Shown here: one piece after another, positions 1 through 6,573 of the stretch | Layout: each line of letters begins with the position of its first letter | Position numbering within the stretch: position 1 is the first letter of the stretch | Origin: Planctomycetota bacterium | GTDB taxonomy: Bacteria > Planctomycetota > GCA-002687715 > DRQF01 | Assembly: GCA_015485455.1 (NCBI GenBank) | Contig: WFTN01000099.1 | Span: 1 to 7,523, forward strand | Direction of reading: 5' to 3' | DNA length: 7,523 nt | Notes under the pieces: model-generated | Seen by the model: only the letters and a program-made list of their open reading frames with translations | Databases searched by the model: none | What the model was told of the DNA's origin: nothing | Translations under genes and position numbers: made by a program

Positions 1-26
1 CAGCGTCAGATGTGTATAAGAGACAG
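1..26 (+). other. Residual Nextera/Tn5 tagmentation adapter (not genomic)
   Basis: The first 26 bases equal the 3' part of the Illumina Nextera read-1 adapter. They end in the 19-bp Tn5 mosaic end AGATGTGTATAAGAGACAG at positions 8-26. This is library-preparation sequence left on a contig end, so genomic DNA starts at base 27. The mfd reading frame stays open through it, which would append a spurious VSYTHLTL-type tail to the predicted protein. Confidence 0.97.
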
Positions 27-2646
27 TAATCACATCGGGCCGCAACAACAAATAAGCATGGGCTCGATCTCGATAGCGGCCCACACGCCCTCGAAGCTGA
101 TGTAAGTCCGCAAGGCCATACATGTCCGGCCGGTCAATAAAAATGGTATTGGCCGAAGGGATATCCAAGCCGGATTCAATGATGGTGGTAGCCAAGAGGA
201 TGTCGGCTTCATGATTCACGAATGCCATCAAGTTGGCCTCGATCGTTTTCTCGGGCTGTTGGCCATGGAGCACAAGAACAGAAGCCTCCGGGATAATGCG
301 CTTCAAGTCCTTTTTGATCCGTTCAATGGTCTTCACCCGATTGTGGACGAAGAAACACTGGCCACCACGTTCCAGCTCGAAAAGGACCGCAGCTCGAATC
401 TGCCCGTCTTCATAACGAACGATCTTCGTCTCCACCGGCTGTCTTCCCCGAGGCGCTTGGGTGAGGGAAGATATATCTCGAATCCCCAGAAGCGAAAGAT
501 GCAATGTTCGCGGGATGGGTGTCGCCGTGAGTACCAAGATATCGACCAAGCGCCTGAGACTTCGGATCTTCTCTTTGTGAGCCACCCCAAAACGCTGCTC
601 TTCGTCGATCACCAGCAATCCCAGGTCTTTGAATTGAACGTCCTTTGACAGCAAGCGGTGAGTACCGATGACAATATCAACCCGGCCTTCCACCAAACCC
701 ACCACTGTTTCCGCCTGTTCCTTTTTGCTGCGAAAACGAGACAGACCTTCGATAGTCACAGGGAAATCGGCCATGCGCTCGCGAAAGGACGCCAAATGCT
801 GTTCAGCCAGGACTGTTGTCGGCACCAAAATCGCAACTTGGCGGTTCGCCATCACGGCCTTGAAGGCCGCCCGCATGGCCACCTCCGTTTTGCCGTAACC
901 GACATCGCCACAGATCAATCGATCCATAGGACGAGACGATTCCATGTCGGCCTTGAGAGCCTCTATGGCTGCCAATTGGTCAGGAGTTTCTTCGTGAGGA
1001 AAGGACGCTTCAAACTCGTGCTGCCAAGTCGAATCGGGAGGATAGGAAAAACCCTCTTCTTTCTCTCGTACCGCTTGAGTTTCCAGCATTTCAGCGGCCA
1101 AATCTGCCACCGCCTTGAAAACATCTTCTTTTCTCTTGGCCCAGCTGCGCCCACCAATTTTGGAGAGTTTCGGCTCTTCTCCTTTGCCACCTATATAGCG
1201 CTGAACCAAATCTGCTTTCGCCACCGGCACATAGAGTAAGACATCGTCATCAAAGCGGAGTGTCAAAAACTCTTGGGTTTCTCCCCCTTTTTCGATGGTA
1301 TCAATGCCAACGAATTGCCCGATGCCTTGGGCTACATGAACCACATAGTCTCCAGGGTTCAGATCAACAAAGTCGTCTATGGCCCGTCCCATGGGGGCAT
1401 CTTCCGAGCGCACGCGACGTCGCTGGATCGAGATGTTGAACAACTCACGATGATTCACCAAGGCGAAGGCTTGATCCTTCCACATGAATCCTCGATACAT
1501 AGAACCAACAACACCGCTAATGTTGCGTTCATTGAGAGAACGAAACAAAATGTCCTCGGTTTCTTCTTGCACCGCAGACCAAAAACGTGTTTTCTCCGAT
1601 TCCGTCACGAAGCAAATCACGACCGATGCATCCCGAGCCGAAAAACGGTCCAGTGCATCCACCGCGGCTTGAATGTCATTGCCGCCGGTATCAACACTGG
1701 TGATGCTAAAATCGACACCAGCACTCCCCACGGGTAAACGATCTAAGCAATATGTGGAACGGCCAAGAATCTCGGTTGCATAATCCCGCGGGTCTCCTCG
1801 TCCAGATAACTCCCGCTGCTCTTTCCGTGTCGCCAAATGTTGAGAAATCCCTTTCGCATCACGGAGCAAGATCAAAACGTCTTCATGCATCAGGTCTGGC
1901 AATCGACAGCCTTGCTCTAGATCCGCGTTGGCAGAGGACACATCATGGGGACTAGACAAAGACAAGGTGACTTGGTCAAAAGAAGCAAAAGACCTTTGGG
2001 TGTCTGGGGCAAAACTTCGAATCGACTCGACTTCATCACCAAAGAGTTCAATACGCCAAGGCGAAAGAGCGAGGTGATCAAAGATGTCTACGATTCCGCC
2101 CCGCAAAGCGAATTGCCCCGGTGTTTCCACGTGAGAAACCCGTTCAAAGTTGGCCTCGCTGAGCTTGGCAGCCAAGTCTTCCCGATCTTTCTCATCACCC
2201 ACTCTCAGTTCCAGAGAAGTGGCGGCCAGGTCTTCCGGTTGGGGAAGAGACTCCAAGAATGCTGTCACTGAGGAGATCACCAGAAGCTCTGAATTCTTGT
2301 CAGCCAGGGCCCGGGAGATGGAAAGCCTTTTGGCGAAAGCCGATTCTCCGGCACCCGCCATGAATCCCGACTCATCCATGGTCGGCAAGTATGCCACCTC
2401 TTTGGCCGACCCGAACCAAGCGATGTCTTCTGCCAAGCCCTGAGCCTCACCGATGGTTGAGGTCAAAAGCACCAGGGATCCTTGGGTGACGTCAGCCAAT
2501 GCCGCGGTAAAAAGGGCTGCGGAAGAACCCACCAAGTTGCCGCAGTGCGCCTGCCCTTGAGCCTGCTGAATCTGCAACGCCTTGGCGAAACCACGAGACT
2601 TCGCCATCCGGGTTCTAAAATGTGTTGGATCGATCAACGAGCGCAT
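27..2646 (-). CDS. mfd: Transcription-repair coupling factor Mfd, 3'-truncated by contig end
   Basis: Mfd is a cytoplasmic ATP-driven DNA translocase that pushes stalled RNA polymerase off damaged DNA and recruits UvrA for nucleotide excision repair. The frame is open for 873 codons from the ATG at 2646-2644 to the adapter. The UvrB-like N-terminal module carries GQFALRGGIVDIF (about residues 177-189) and has no Walker motif, as expected. The RNA-polymerase-interacting, CarD-like domain begins around NPGDYVVHVAQGIGQFVG (430-447). The RecG-like motor has Walker A GDVGYGKT (580-587), DEEQ box (681-684), TATPIPRT (707-714), the SGLDIP motif, and QLRGRVGR (850-857). Family members are usually about 1,100-1,180 residues, so roughly the last 250-300, including the C-terminal TRCF regulatory domain, are missing. 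The start lies 9 nt after the rnc stop; an in-frame TGA (that same stop) rules out an earlier start. The ribosome binding site is weak, which suggests coupling to rnc. Confidence 0.96.
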
Positions 2647-2655
2647 GGAATCCGA

Positions 2656-3342
2656 TCAAACCAATCCTTGAGAATGCAATGCCAAGCGTGCAGCCTCCTG
2701 CTCAGCAGATTTCTTACTGGGTCCCTTGGCTTCTGCAAGAGTAGCCCCATCAATGATCACCTTGACTGAGAAAATGAGTTGGTGATCCGGGCCTTCCATG
2801 TCAATGATGCGGTACACTGGGTTGCAAGAATGAACTTTTTGGGCCCATTGACCCAAAAGAGACTTGAAGTCTTTCCTGCCGGGGGAGCGCATGGCTTCCA
2901 CCACGGTAGCTTTGAAATGAAAAATGACAAAGTCAATCGCTGCATCAAAGCCAGCATCCAAATAGACAGCCGCGATGATGGCTTCAACTGCGTCTGCAAC
3001 GATTGACGAGCTGATGCTGCTGCGATCGTCGAACATCTTGCCAACGATAATGTATTTGCGCAGGCCGATCCTTTCGGCGACTTCTTCCAGACTACTCCTC
3101 GCCACGACCTGGGCCTTAATTTTTGTCATTCGACCTTCGTCAAGTTCTTCCTCCTCGGCAAAGAGCAGGGCTGAAACGATCATCCCCAAGATCGAGTCAC
3201 CTAAGAACTCATCTCGTTCATTAGATGGACAGGTATCAGTCTTGGCCGACCCATGCGTCAGGGCCCGCACCAGAAGAGATTCATTTTGAAAATGAAAGCC
3301 GATGCGTTCTTGACATTCTTTGAGACTTTCGTCGGCGATCAA
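2656..3342 (-). CDS. rnc: Ribonuclease III
   Basis: This double-strand-specific endoribonuclease processes rRNA precursors and structured mRNAs. The 228-residue product has normal length and domain order. The RNase III domain (about 8-150) includes ALTHGS (27-32) and the signature NERDEFLGDS (41-50). The metal-binding residues are E42, E45, D49, D117 and E120, matching E38, E41, D45, D114 and E117 of the E. coli enzyme. A double-stranded-RNA-binding domain follows (about 158-223), with the typical Y-R-I-I, G-P-D-H and SKKSAEQEAA elements. Residue 44 is Asp where most homologs have Leu inside the signature, a small oddity. The start used is TTG (3342-3340), with AGGGGG 9 nt upstream; homology begins about ten residues in, so this start is sufficient. 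It overlaps the stop of a 12-codon mini-ORF. It lies between dgt and mfd in one apparent operon. Confidence 0.95.
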   Translation of the reverse strand: MIADESLKECQERIGFHFQNESLLVRALTHGSAKTDTCPSNERDEFLGDSILGMIVSALLFAEEEELDEGRMTKIKAQVVARSSLEEVAERIGLRKYIIVGKMFDDRSSISSSIVADAVEAIIAAVYLDAGFDAAIDFVIFHFKATVVEAMRSPGRKDFKSLLGQWAQKVHSCNPVYRIIDMEGPDHQLIFSVKVIIDGATLAEAKGPSKKSAEQEAARLALHSQGLV

Positions 3343-3377
3343 CTGGTTGAACCCCCTGCTAATATCATTATGACCAT
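3339..3377 (-). CDS. Possible 12-residue leader mini-ORF overlapping the rnc start
   Basis: An ATG at 3377-3375 has an AAGGAG ribosome binding site (3390-3385) exactly 7 nt upstream, the best-spaced one in the operon. It encodes MVIMILAGGSTS and stops at TGA (3341-3339), overlapping the rnc TTG start in the arrangement TTGA. This is the usual geometry of translational coupling by termination-reinitiation. An alternative reading is that the run of five G (3352-3356, minus strand) is one base short: one extra G would join this ATG in frame with rnc, adding 12 residues to its N-terminus. The peptide itself shows no recognisable function. The open frame and ribosome binding site are seen; coupling is inference. 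Confidence 0.4.
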   Translation of the reverse strand: MVIMILAGGSTS

Positions 3378-3384
3378 TCCAATT

Positions 3385-3390
3385 CTCCTT
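3385..3390 (-). promoter_or_regulatory. Strong ribosome binding site for the rnc leader mini-ORF
   Basis: AAGGAG on the minus strand lies 10 nt after the dgt stop codon and 7 nt before the mini-ORF ATG. It is too far from the rnc TTG (42 nt) to serve it directly, which is the main evidence that translation initiates at 3377. Confidence 0.5.
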
Positions 3391-3399
3391 GACCTTACT

Positions 3400-4557
3400 T
3401 CAATGATCAAAAGGATTGAAGAGCCTTCGATACTCAGTTTGGGCATATCCATCGGTCATACCGGCGATGTAGTCAGCGACTGTCCGTTCAAGCCCATCCT
3501 CTTTGGCCCATTCTTGATACCTGGGTGGCATCAGGCGCGGGTTGGCGATGTACTCTTGAAAGAGTCCTTCGATGAAAACCCGGGCACGATTTCTCATTTG
3601 GTGAACCCGGTAGTGGGTGTAGAGCTTCTCATAGAGGAACGTTCTGAGTTCTTCGTCCTCTGACCTAACCTTCTCAGAGAAACCCAAAACAGCGTCCTGC
3701 TGCCGACGCACATCGTCAATCGTCTTGATCTGAAGCTCATGGATTCTCTTGATGCTAAAGGTGACCAAGTCAGCTGAGAGGTAGTCTATGAGTTCACCGA
3801 TGCACTTTTTTTGCTCCATCCGATCAGAAATGCCCTGCCATTTCTCTCGAACTCGCCCCCGTATCACCTTCATGATGGCCAATTCATTCAATTCGTCTGC
3901 GATCAACAAGCCAGATTGAAGACCATCATCAATGTCATGACTGTTGTAAGCAATACCATCGCAAAGATCGACGAGCTGGGCTTCCAGGAGTGGCCCTTCC
4001 TCTGCATGATAGTTGGCAAAGTTTTCCCCACGAAATGGGCGATTGTGTTTTAGAATCGACTCGCGCACTTCATAGGTCAAATTAAGTCCTCGGCATCCTG
4101 GATAATGGATTTCCAAGTGATCTACGATGCGAAGTGACTGCAAGTTGTGCTCAAAACCACCGAACTCCTCCATCAATCGCCCCAGCACATCACCACCACT
4201 GTGTCCAAAGGGCGTGTGCCCCAGGTCATGGGCCAGAGCAACCGCTTCGCACAGATCTTCATTCAATCCGAGACGGCGGGCCACGGAACGAGCGATTTGG
4301 GCCACCTCCAGGGAATGAGTCAAACGAGTCCGAAAATGACCTCCCTTGGGGGAAACAAAGACCTGGGTCTTATTGTCCAAACGGCGAAACGCGCTGCAAT
4401 GGATAATGCGATCACGATCTCGTTGAAAGTCCGTACGCCAAGGGTCCAAGCTATGAGGCAACTTGCGACCCCGGCTCATTCGGCTTTTCATACCGTAGCC
4501 AAAGAGTTGCTCTGCCTCTCGCTCCTCGACTTGTTCGCGGGTTATCACACCTTCCAT
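3400..4557 (-). CDS. dgt: dGTPase-like HD-domain deoxynucleotide triphosphohydrolase
   Basis: The 385-residue protein belongs to the bacterial dNTP triphosphohydrolase family (Dgt/SAMHD1-like HD superfamily). Members cleave dNTPs to the deoxynucleoside and inorganic triphosphate and so trim the dNTP pool. Visible motifs in order are AFRRLDNKTQVF (56-67), RTRLTHSLEVAQIAR (76-90), HDLGHTPFGHSGGDVL (110-125) and DGIAYNSHDIDDGL (200-213). The likely metal ligands are H81, H110, D111 and D200, the complete HD set. Residues 358-380 carry the usual C-terminal GMTDGYA...YRRLF element. The length matches the short, proteobacterial/PVC-style dGTPase-like proteins rather than E. coli Dgt of about 500 residues, so exact substrate preference is uncertain. 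AAGGAG lies 7 nt upstream of the ATG. It is the first gene of the leftward dgt-rnc-mfd cluster. Confidence 0.92.
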   Translation of the reverse strand: MEGVITREQVEEREAEQLFGYGMKSRMSRGRKLPHSLDPWRTDFQRDRDRIIHCSAFRRLDNKTQVFVSPKGGHFRTRLTHSLEVAQIARSVARRLGLNEDLCEAVALAHDLGHTPFGHSGGDVLGRLMEEFGGFEHNLQSLRIVDHLEIHYPGCRGLNLTYEVRESILKHNRPFRGENFANYHAEEGPLLEAQLVDLCDGIAYNSHDIDDGLQSGLLIADELNELAIMKVIRGRVREKWQGISDRMEQKKCIGELIDYLSADLVTFSIKRIHELQIKTIDDVRRQQDAVLGFSEKVRSEDEELRTFLYEKLYTHYRVHQMRNRARVFIEGLFQEYIANPRLMPPRYQEWAKEDGLERTVADYIAGMTDGYAQTEYRRLFNPFDH

Positions 4558-4564
4558 CGTGTTG

Positions 4565-4570
4565 CTCCTT
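4565..4570 (-). promoter_or_regulatory. Ribosome binding site of the dgt-like gene
   Basis: AAGGAG on the minus strand is 7 nt upstream of the ATG at 4557 and fixes this start. The 3' arm of a small inverted repeat, TGACC-N5-GGTCA on either strand (4570-4584), abuts the site, so folding could affect ribosome access. Confidence 0.7.
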
Positions 4571-4764
4571 GACCAAAACGGTCACCGTCACAGTAATGAG
4601 ACGTTGATTTTGCCAACTCAGACCCAGGAACCCACATTTTCCTCGACCTGAAAGCACAAAAAATGCACTTCTTCACATCCAGCCATTCTGCCACCATAGA
4701 CCGATGGATAAATTGGATCGATTCCCAATTGCCCCCAAACAGTTTCTCTAGATGCCAAGATCAC

Positions 4765-4768
4765 AGGA
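4765..4768 (+). promoter_or_regulatory. Ribosome binding site deciding the ppx-like start
   Basis: AGGA lies 7 nt before the ATG at 4776. The upstream in-frame ATG at 4752 has no purine-rich site in front of it (it follows a C/T-rich stretch), so 4776 is the preferred start. Confidence 0.55.
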
Positions 4769-4775
4769 TCAGCTC

Positions 4776-5741
4776 ATGAACATAACGCAAGAAACACGGG
4801 CCGTGATCGACATCGGCAGTTCTGCCATTAAGTACGGAGTTTACGACTTTTCTGGAGAGAGTCCTGTTCTAATCGCCGAGCGCGACCCCATCGCAACATC
4901 ATTGGGCCGCAATCTCAACGAAGGAAACCCCCTCCCCGAAGGCCCCCGTGACGCAACTTTGGCAGCAGCTCAGCTATTTCATCAGGAAATCACCGAAATG
5001 GGAGCCCGGCTCACTTTGGTCTGTGCCACCGAAGCGGTCCGAAGGGCTTCAGACCAAGAAGAATTCCTGCAACAGCTGCGAAATATCTTCGGGGAAAGCC
5101 CCAAGATCGTCTGTATCTCTGCAGAGAAAGAAGTCGCCTGGGGTCTCACGTCGGCCCTCACAACCCTGTCCTTGGACGCAAATAAGCGCACTCTCTTCAT
5201 CGACCCAGGTGGCTCAAGCAATGACATTTCCATGCTCTTCAAGGATGAAATGAAGTGGATGAGCCTACCCTTTGGCATGAATGATCTGTTGGCAGAGATT
5301 CCAGCGGACGAAGCGAACTCTACCCTCAACCTCCATGGGGTCGATCACCTTCGACTTTTTCTCAGGCAGCGTTACGACGACCTGATGGAACTCATCGCCG
5401 GGTACAGCATCGAAGAGCTGGTGGGCACCAGCGGAGCAGCGTTAGCGGTGGCAGCAGTCAAAGCCAAAGTGAAGGTAGACTCCCGTTTTGAACGCATTCA
5501 AGGGGCCCACGGCCTCCGCATTACAAAAGACGAGATTTCGGCCATGGTCGAAGAGATGAGCCCGTTGACCGCTGCCCAAAGGCGGACCTCCCATCCTTGC
5601 CTTTCTCCAACTCGGTCCACAATTTTCGTCCATGGAGCACTCATCTATGAGGTCCTCTTAGACCTTCTGAAACTCGATTCTATGGTGGTGAACGGCTTCG
5701 GAATGAAGCTCGGGGGCCTCATTGAGATCGCCAAGCCTTAA
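4776..5741 (+). CDS. Divergent Ppx/GppA-family phosphatase-like protein
   Basis: The 321-residue product has the actin-like ATPase fold of exopolyphosphatase / guanosine pentaphosphate phosphohydrolase proteins. Matching elements are AVIDIGSSAIKYGVYDF (9-25; family IDIGSNSIRL), ATEAVRRAS (84-92; family ATSAVRxA), ISAEKEVAWG (114-123; holding E119 at the place of the family's catalytic Glu), DPGGSSNDIS (143-152; family DIGGGSTEL), LPFGMNDL (164-171), VGTSGAALAV (216-225) and a C-terminal GALIYEVLLDLLKLD (287-301). Several phosphate-binding positions are altered: the third Gly of GGGSTE is Ser, its Glu is Asp, and the first Glu of the EEA motif is Lys. The domain is the short two-subdomain form with no HD extension. 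It may hydrolyse polyphosphate or (p)ppGpp-type nucleotides, or may have drifted to another role. An in-frame ATG at 4752 would add 8 residues. It is a single-gene unit closed by a terminator. Confidence 0.82.
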   Translation: MNITQETRAVIDIGSSAIKYGVYDFSGESPVLIAERDPIATSLGRNLNEGNPLPEGPRDATLAAAQLFHQEITEMGARLTLVCATEAVRRASDQEEFLQQLRNIFGESPKIVCISAEKEVAWGLTSALTTLSLDANKRTLFIDPGGSSNDISMLFKDEMKWMSLPFGMNDLLAEIPADEANSTLNLHGVDHLRLFLRQRYDDLMELIAGYSIEELVGTSGAALAVAAVKAKVKVDSRFERIQGAHGLRITKDEISAMVEEMSPLTAAQRRTSHPCLSPTRSTIFVHGALIYEVLLDLLKLDSMVVNGFGMKLGGLIEIAKP

Positions 5742-5763
5742 CGAAACAAATATAAACAAAAGA

Positions 5764-5799
5764 GCAGCAAAGACTTATGACTTTGCTGCCCTTTTTTTT
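5764..5799. terminator. Bidirectional intrinsic terminator between ppx-like gene and tRNA-Leu
   Basis: A 9-bp perfect stem GCAGCAAAG (5764-5772) / CTTTGCTGC (5781-5789) with an 8-nt loop is followed by CC and eight T on the plus strand, terminating the ppx-like transcript. Read on the minus strand, the same hairpin is followed by TCTTTTGTTT, so it can also terminate the convergent tRNA-Leu transcript. Confidence 0.88.
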
Positions 5800-5805
5800 C
5801 TTGAG

Positions 5806-5891
5806 TGCCGCAGAGAGGATTCGAACCTCCACTCAATGTTACTTGAACTAGGACCTGAACCTAGCGCGTCTGCCAATTCCGCCACTGCGGC
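5806..5891 (-). tRNA. tRNA-Leu (anticodon CAG)
   Basis: On the minus strand the 86-nt gene folds as a class II tRNA. The acceptor stem is GCCGCAG (5891-5885) with CTGCGGC (5813-5807) and discriminator A at 5806. The anticodon arm is CTAGG-TTCAGGT-CCTAG with anticodon CAG, which reads CUG. A long variable arm (TCAA-N6-TTGA) and a T-arm GGAGG-TTCGAAT-CCTCT (the last pair G-U) follow. CCA is not encoded (CTC follows the discriminator), so the 3' end must be added by tRNA nucleotidyltransferase. Confidence 0.95.
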
Positions 5892-5911
5892 AGTGAATAC
5901 CAGTGGCGCGA

Positions 5912-5939
5912 ATATTACGTCCTTTTGGGCAAATCTCAA
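5912..5939 (-). promoter_or_regulatory. Sigma70-type promoter of tRNA-Leu
   Basis: On the minus strand TTGAGA (5939-5934) and TAATAT (5917-5912) are separated by 16 nt. This places the transcription start about 14 nt before the tRNA 5' end. The -35 differs from consensus at one position, the -10 at two. Confidence 0.6.
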
Positions 5940-5984
5940 CGGTCGGCCAAAAATCGTCATCTCTGCCACGGCGAAATAGAAATA

Positions 5985-6012
5985 TTGTTGGATCCTCCAA
6001 CCGTGCTATCCT
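5985..6012 (+). promoter_or_regulatory. Probable smpB promoter with extended -10
   Basis: TTGTTG (5985-5990), a 16-nt spacer, then TGCTATCCT, an extended -10 of the form TGnTATnnT (6004-6012). The -10 ends only 8 nt before the smpB ATG, so the predicted start of transcription coincides with the start codon. A short inverted repeat GTTGGA-TCC-TCCAAC (5987-6001) lies in the spacer. The motifs are seen; promoter use is inference. Confidence 0.5.
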
Positions 6013-6020
6013 TGCGCCCC

Positions 6021-6491
6021 ATGGCAGGTAAGAAGAAGAAAAAAGAAGTCCCAGGCGTCGTCGCCAAGAATCGGCGGGCCACCCACGATTATCACATTCA
6101 TGAGATTTTCGAGGCTGGTATCGTTCTGCGGGGCAGTGAGATCAAATCGATTCGCGGTGGCCAGTGCTCCATCGCGGAAGCCTACGCCCGCATCCAAAAT
6201 GATGAAGTTTTCCTCATTGGCATGCACATTCCTGAGTACTTCGATGCCACGTACAACAATCACCTGGCCAAACGAAATCGAAAACTGCTGCTCAAGCGCA
6301 AAGAAATACGCAAACTCAGCCGAAAACTGAAGACCTCTGGTTTCACCCTCGTGCCTTTAGACCTCCACATGAGCGAGCGAGGTTTCGCCAAAGTCAACAT
6401 CGCCCTCTGCAGTGGCAAAAAAGAATACGACAAGAGACACGATCTCAAGAAAAGAGACTCTGAGCGGGAAATGCGTTCGTATAAACGTTGA
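6021..6491 (+). CDS. smpB: SsrA-binding protein SmpB
   Basis: SmpB binds the tRNA-like domain of tmRNA and delivers it to ribosomes stalled on mRNAs without a stop codon, where its C-terminal tail occupies the empty mRNA channel. The 156-residue length is typical. Motifs in order are a lysine-rich N-terminus, VAKNRRATHDYHI (14-26), FEAGIVLRGSEIKSIR (30-45), NHLAKRNRKLLLKRKEI (80-96) and SGKKEYDKRHDLKKRD (131-146), ending in the basic tail SEREMRSYKR. The start at 6021 begins right at the family N-terminus. An in-frame ATG at 5925 would add 32 residues unlike SmpB, overlapping the tRNA-Leu promoter and the smpB promoter, so it is rejected. No Shine-Dalgarno site is visible before 6021. The tmRNA gene begins 82 nt downstream on the same strand. 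Confidence 0.96.
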   Translation: MAGKKKKKEVPGVVAKNRRATHDYHIHEIFEAGIVLRGSEIKSIRGGQCSIAEAYARIQNDEVFLIGMHIPEYFDATYNNHLAKRNRKLLLKRKEIRKLSRKLKTSGFTLVPLDLHMSERGFAKVNIALCSGKKEYDKRHDLKKRDSEREMRSYKR

Positions 6492-6504
6492 GGCTTGATA
6501 AGAT
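6476..6504 (+). promoter_or_regulatory. Candidate ssrA promoter overlapping the smpB 3' end
   Basis: TTCGTA (6476-6481) and an extended -10 TGATAAGAT (6496-6504) are 17 nt apart across the -10 hexamer TAAGAT. Transcription would begin near 6511 and give a precursor with about 63 nt of leader before the mature tmRNA. Co-transcription from smpB is the alternative. Confidence 0.35.
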
Positions 6505-6542
6505 TCCTCCCCAAGCTCATGGAGCCTGGGAAAAGAACACGA

Positions 6543-6565
6543 TTGGGCCGAGAAGAAAGGCCCAA
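6543..6565 (+). other. Hairpin just upstream of mature tmRNA
   Basis: A 7-bp perfect stem TTGGGCC (6543-6549) / GGCCCAA (6559-6565) with a 9-nt purine-rich loop ends 8 nt before the tmRNA 5' end. No T-run follows, so it is not an ordinary terminator. It could shape 5' processing of the precursor or weakly attenuate smpB read-through. Confidence 0.45.
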
Positions 6566-6573
6566 CCACTATC

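Larger units (their letters stand above)
4558..4775. promoter_or_regulatory. Divergent promoter region between dgt-like and ppx-like genes
   Basis: These 218 bases separate two divergent genes and must hold both promoters. Toward dgt, TTGGCA (minus strand, 4617-4612) is a fair -35, but the -10 candidate TACTGT follows only 15 nt later, so the call is weak. Toward the ppx-like gene, GATAAA (4707-4712) resembles a -10 without a good -35. Inverted repeats seen are ACGGT-C-ACCGT (4578-4588), TGACC-N5-GGTCA (4570-4584) and AATTGG-N8-CCAATT (4711-4730). They could be operators, but I recognise none as the site of a known regulator. I see no convincing gene here. Confidence 0.45.

Noticed and set aside
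8..26. Tn5 mosaic end suggesting a transposon border
   Set aside because: It is joined to the flanking Nextera adapter sequence and sits exactly at the sequence end, so it is library-derived and not a resident transposon.
211..2769. Many plus-strand open frames (for example 211-648, 658-1239, 1273-1737)
   Set aside because: They are antisense to the clearly conserved mfd and rnc frames, and their translations show no motifs.
4451..4657. Minus-strand open frame running from the intergenic region into dgt
   Set aside because: It is out of frame with dgt, whose motifs and ribosome site fix the start at 4557.
5722..5979. Short open frames on both strands across the tRNA-Leu region
   Set aside because: They run through the terminator, the tRNA gene and its promoter, and have no ribosome sites or motifs.
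5925..6020. N-terminal extension of SmpB from an ATG at 5925
   Set aside because: It overlaps the tRNA-Leu promoter and smpB promoter candidate, and the extra 32 residues do not resemble SmpB, whose normal N-terminus starts at 6021.
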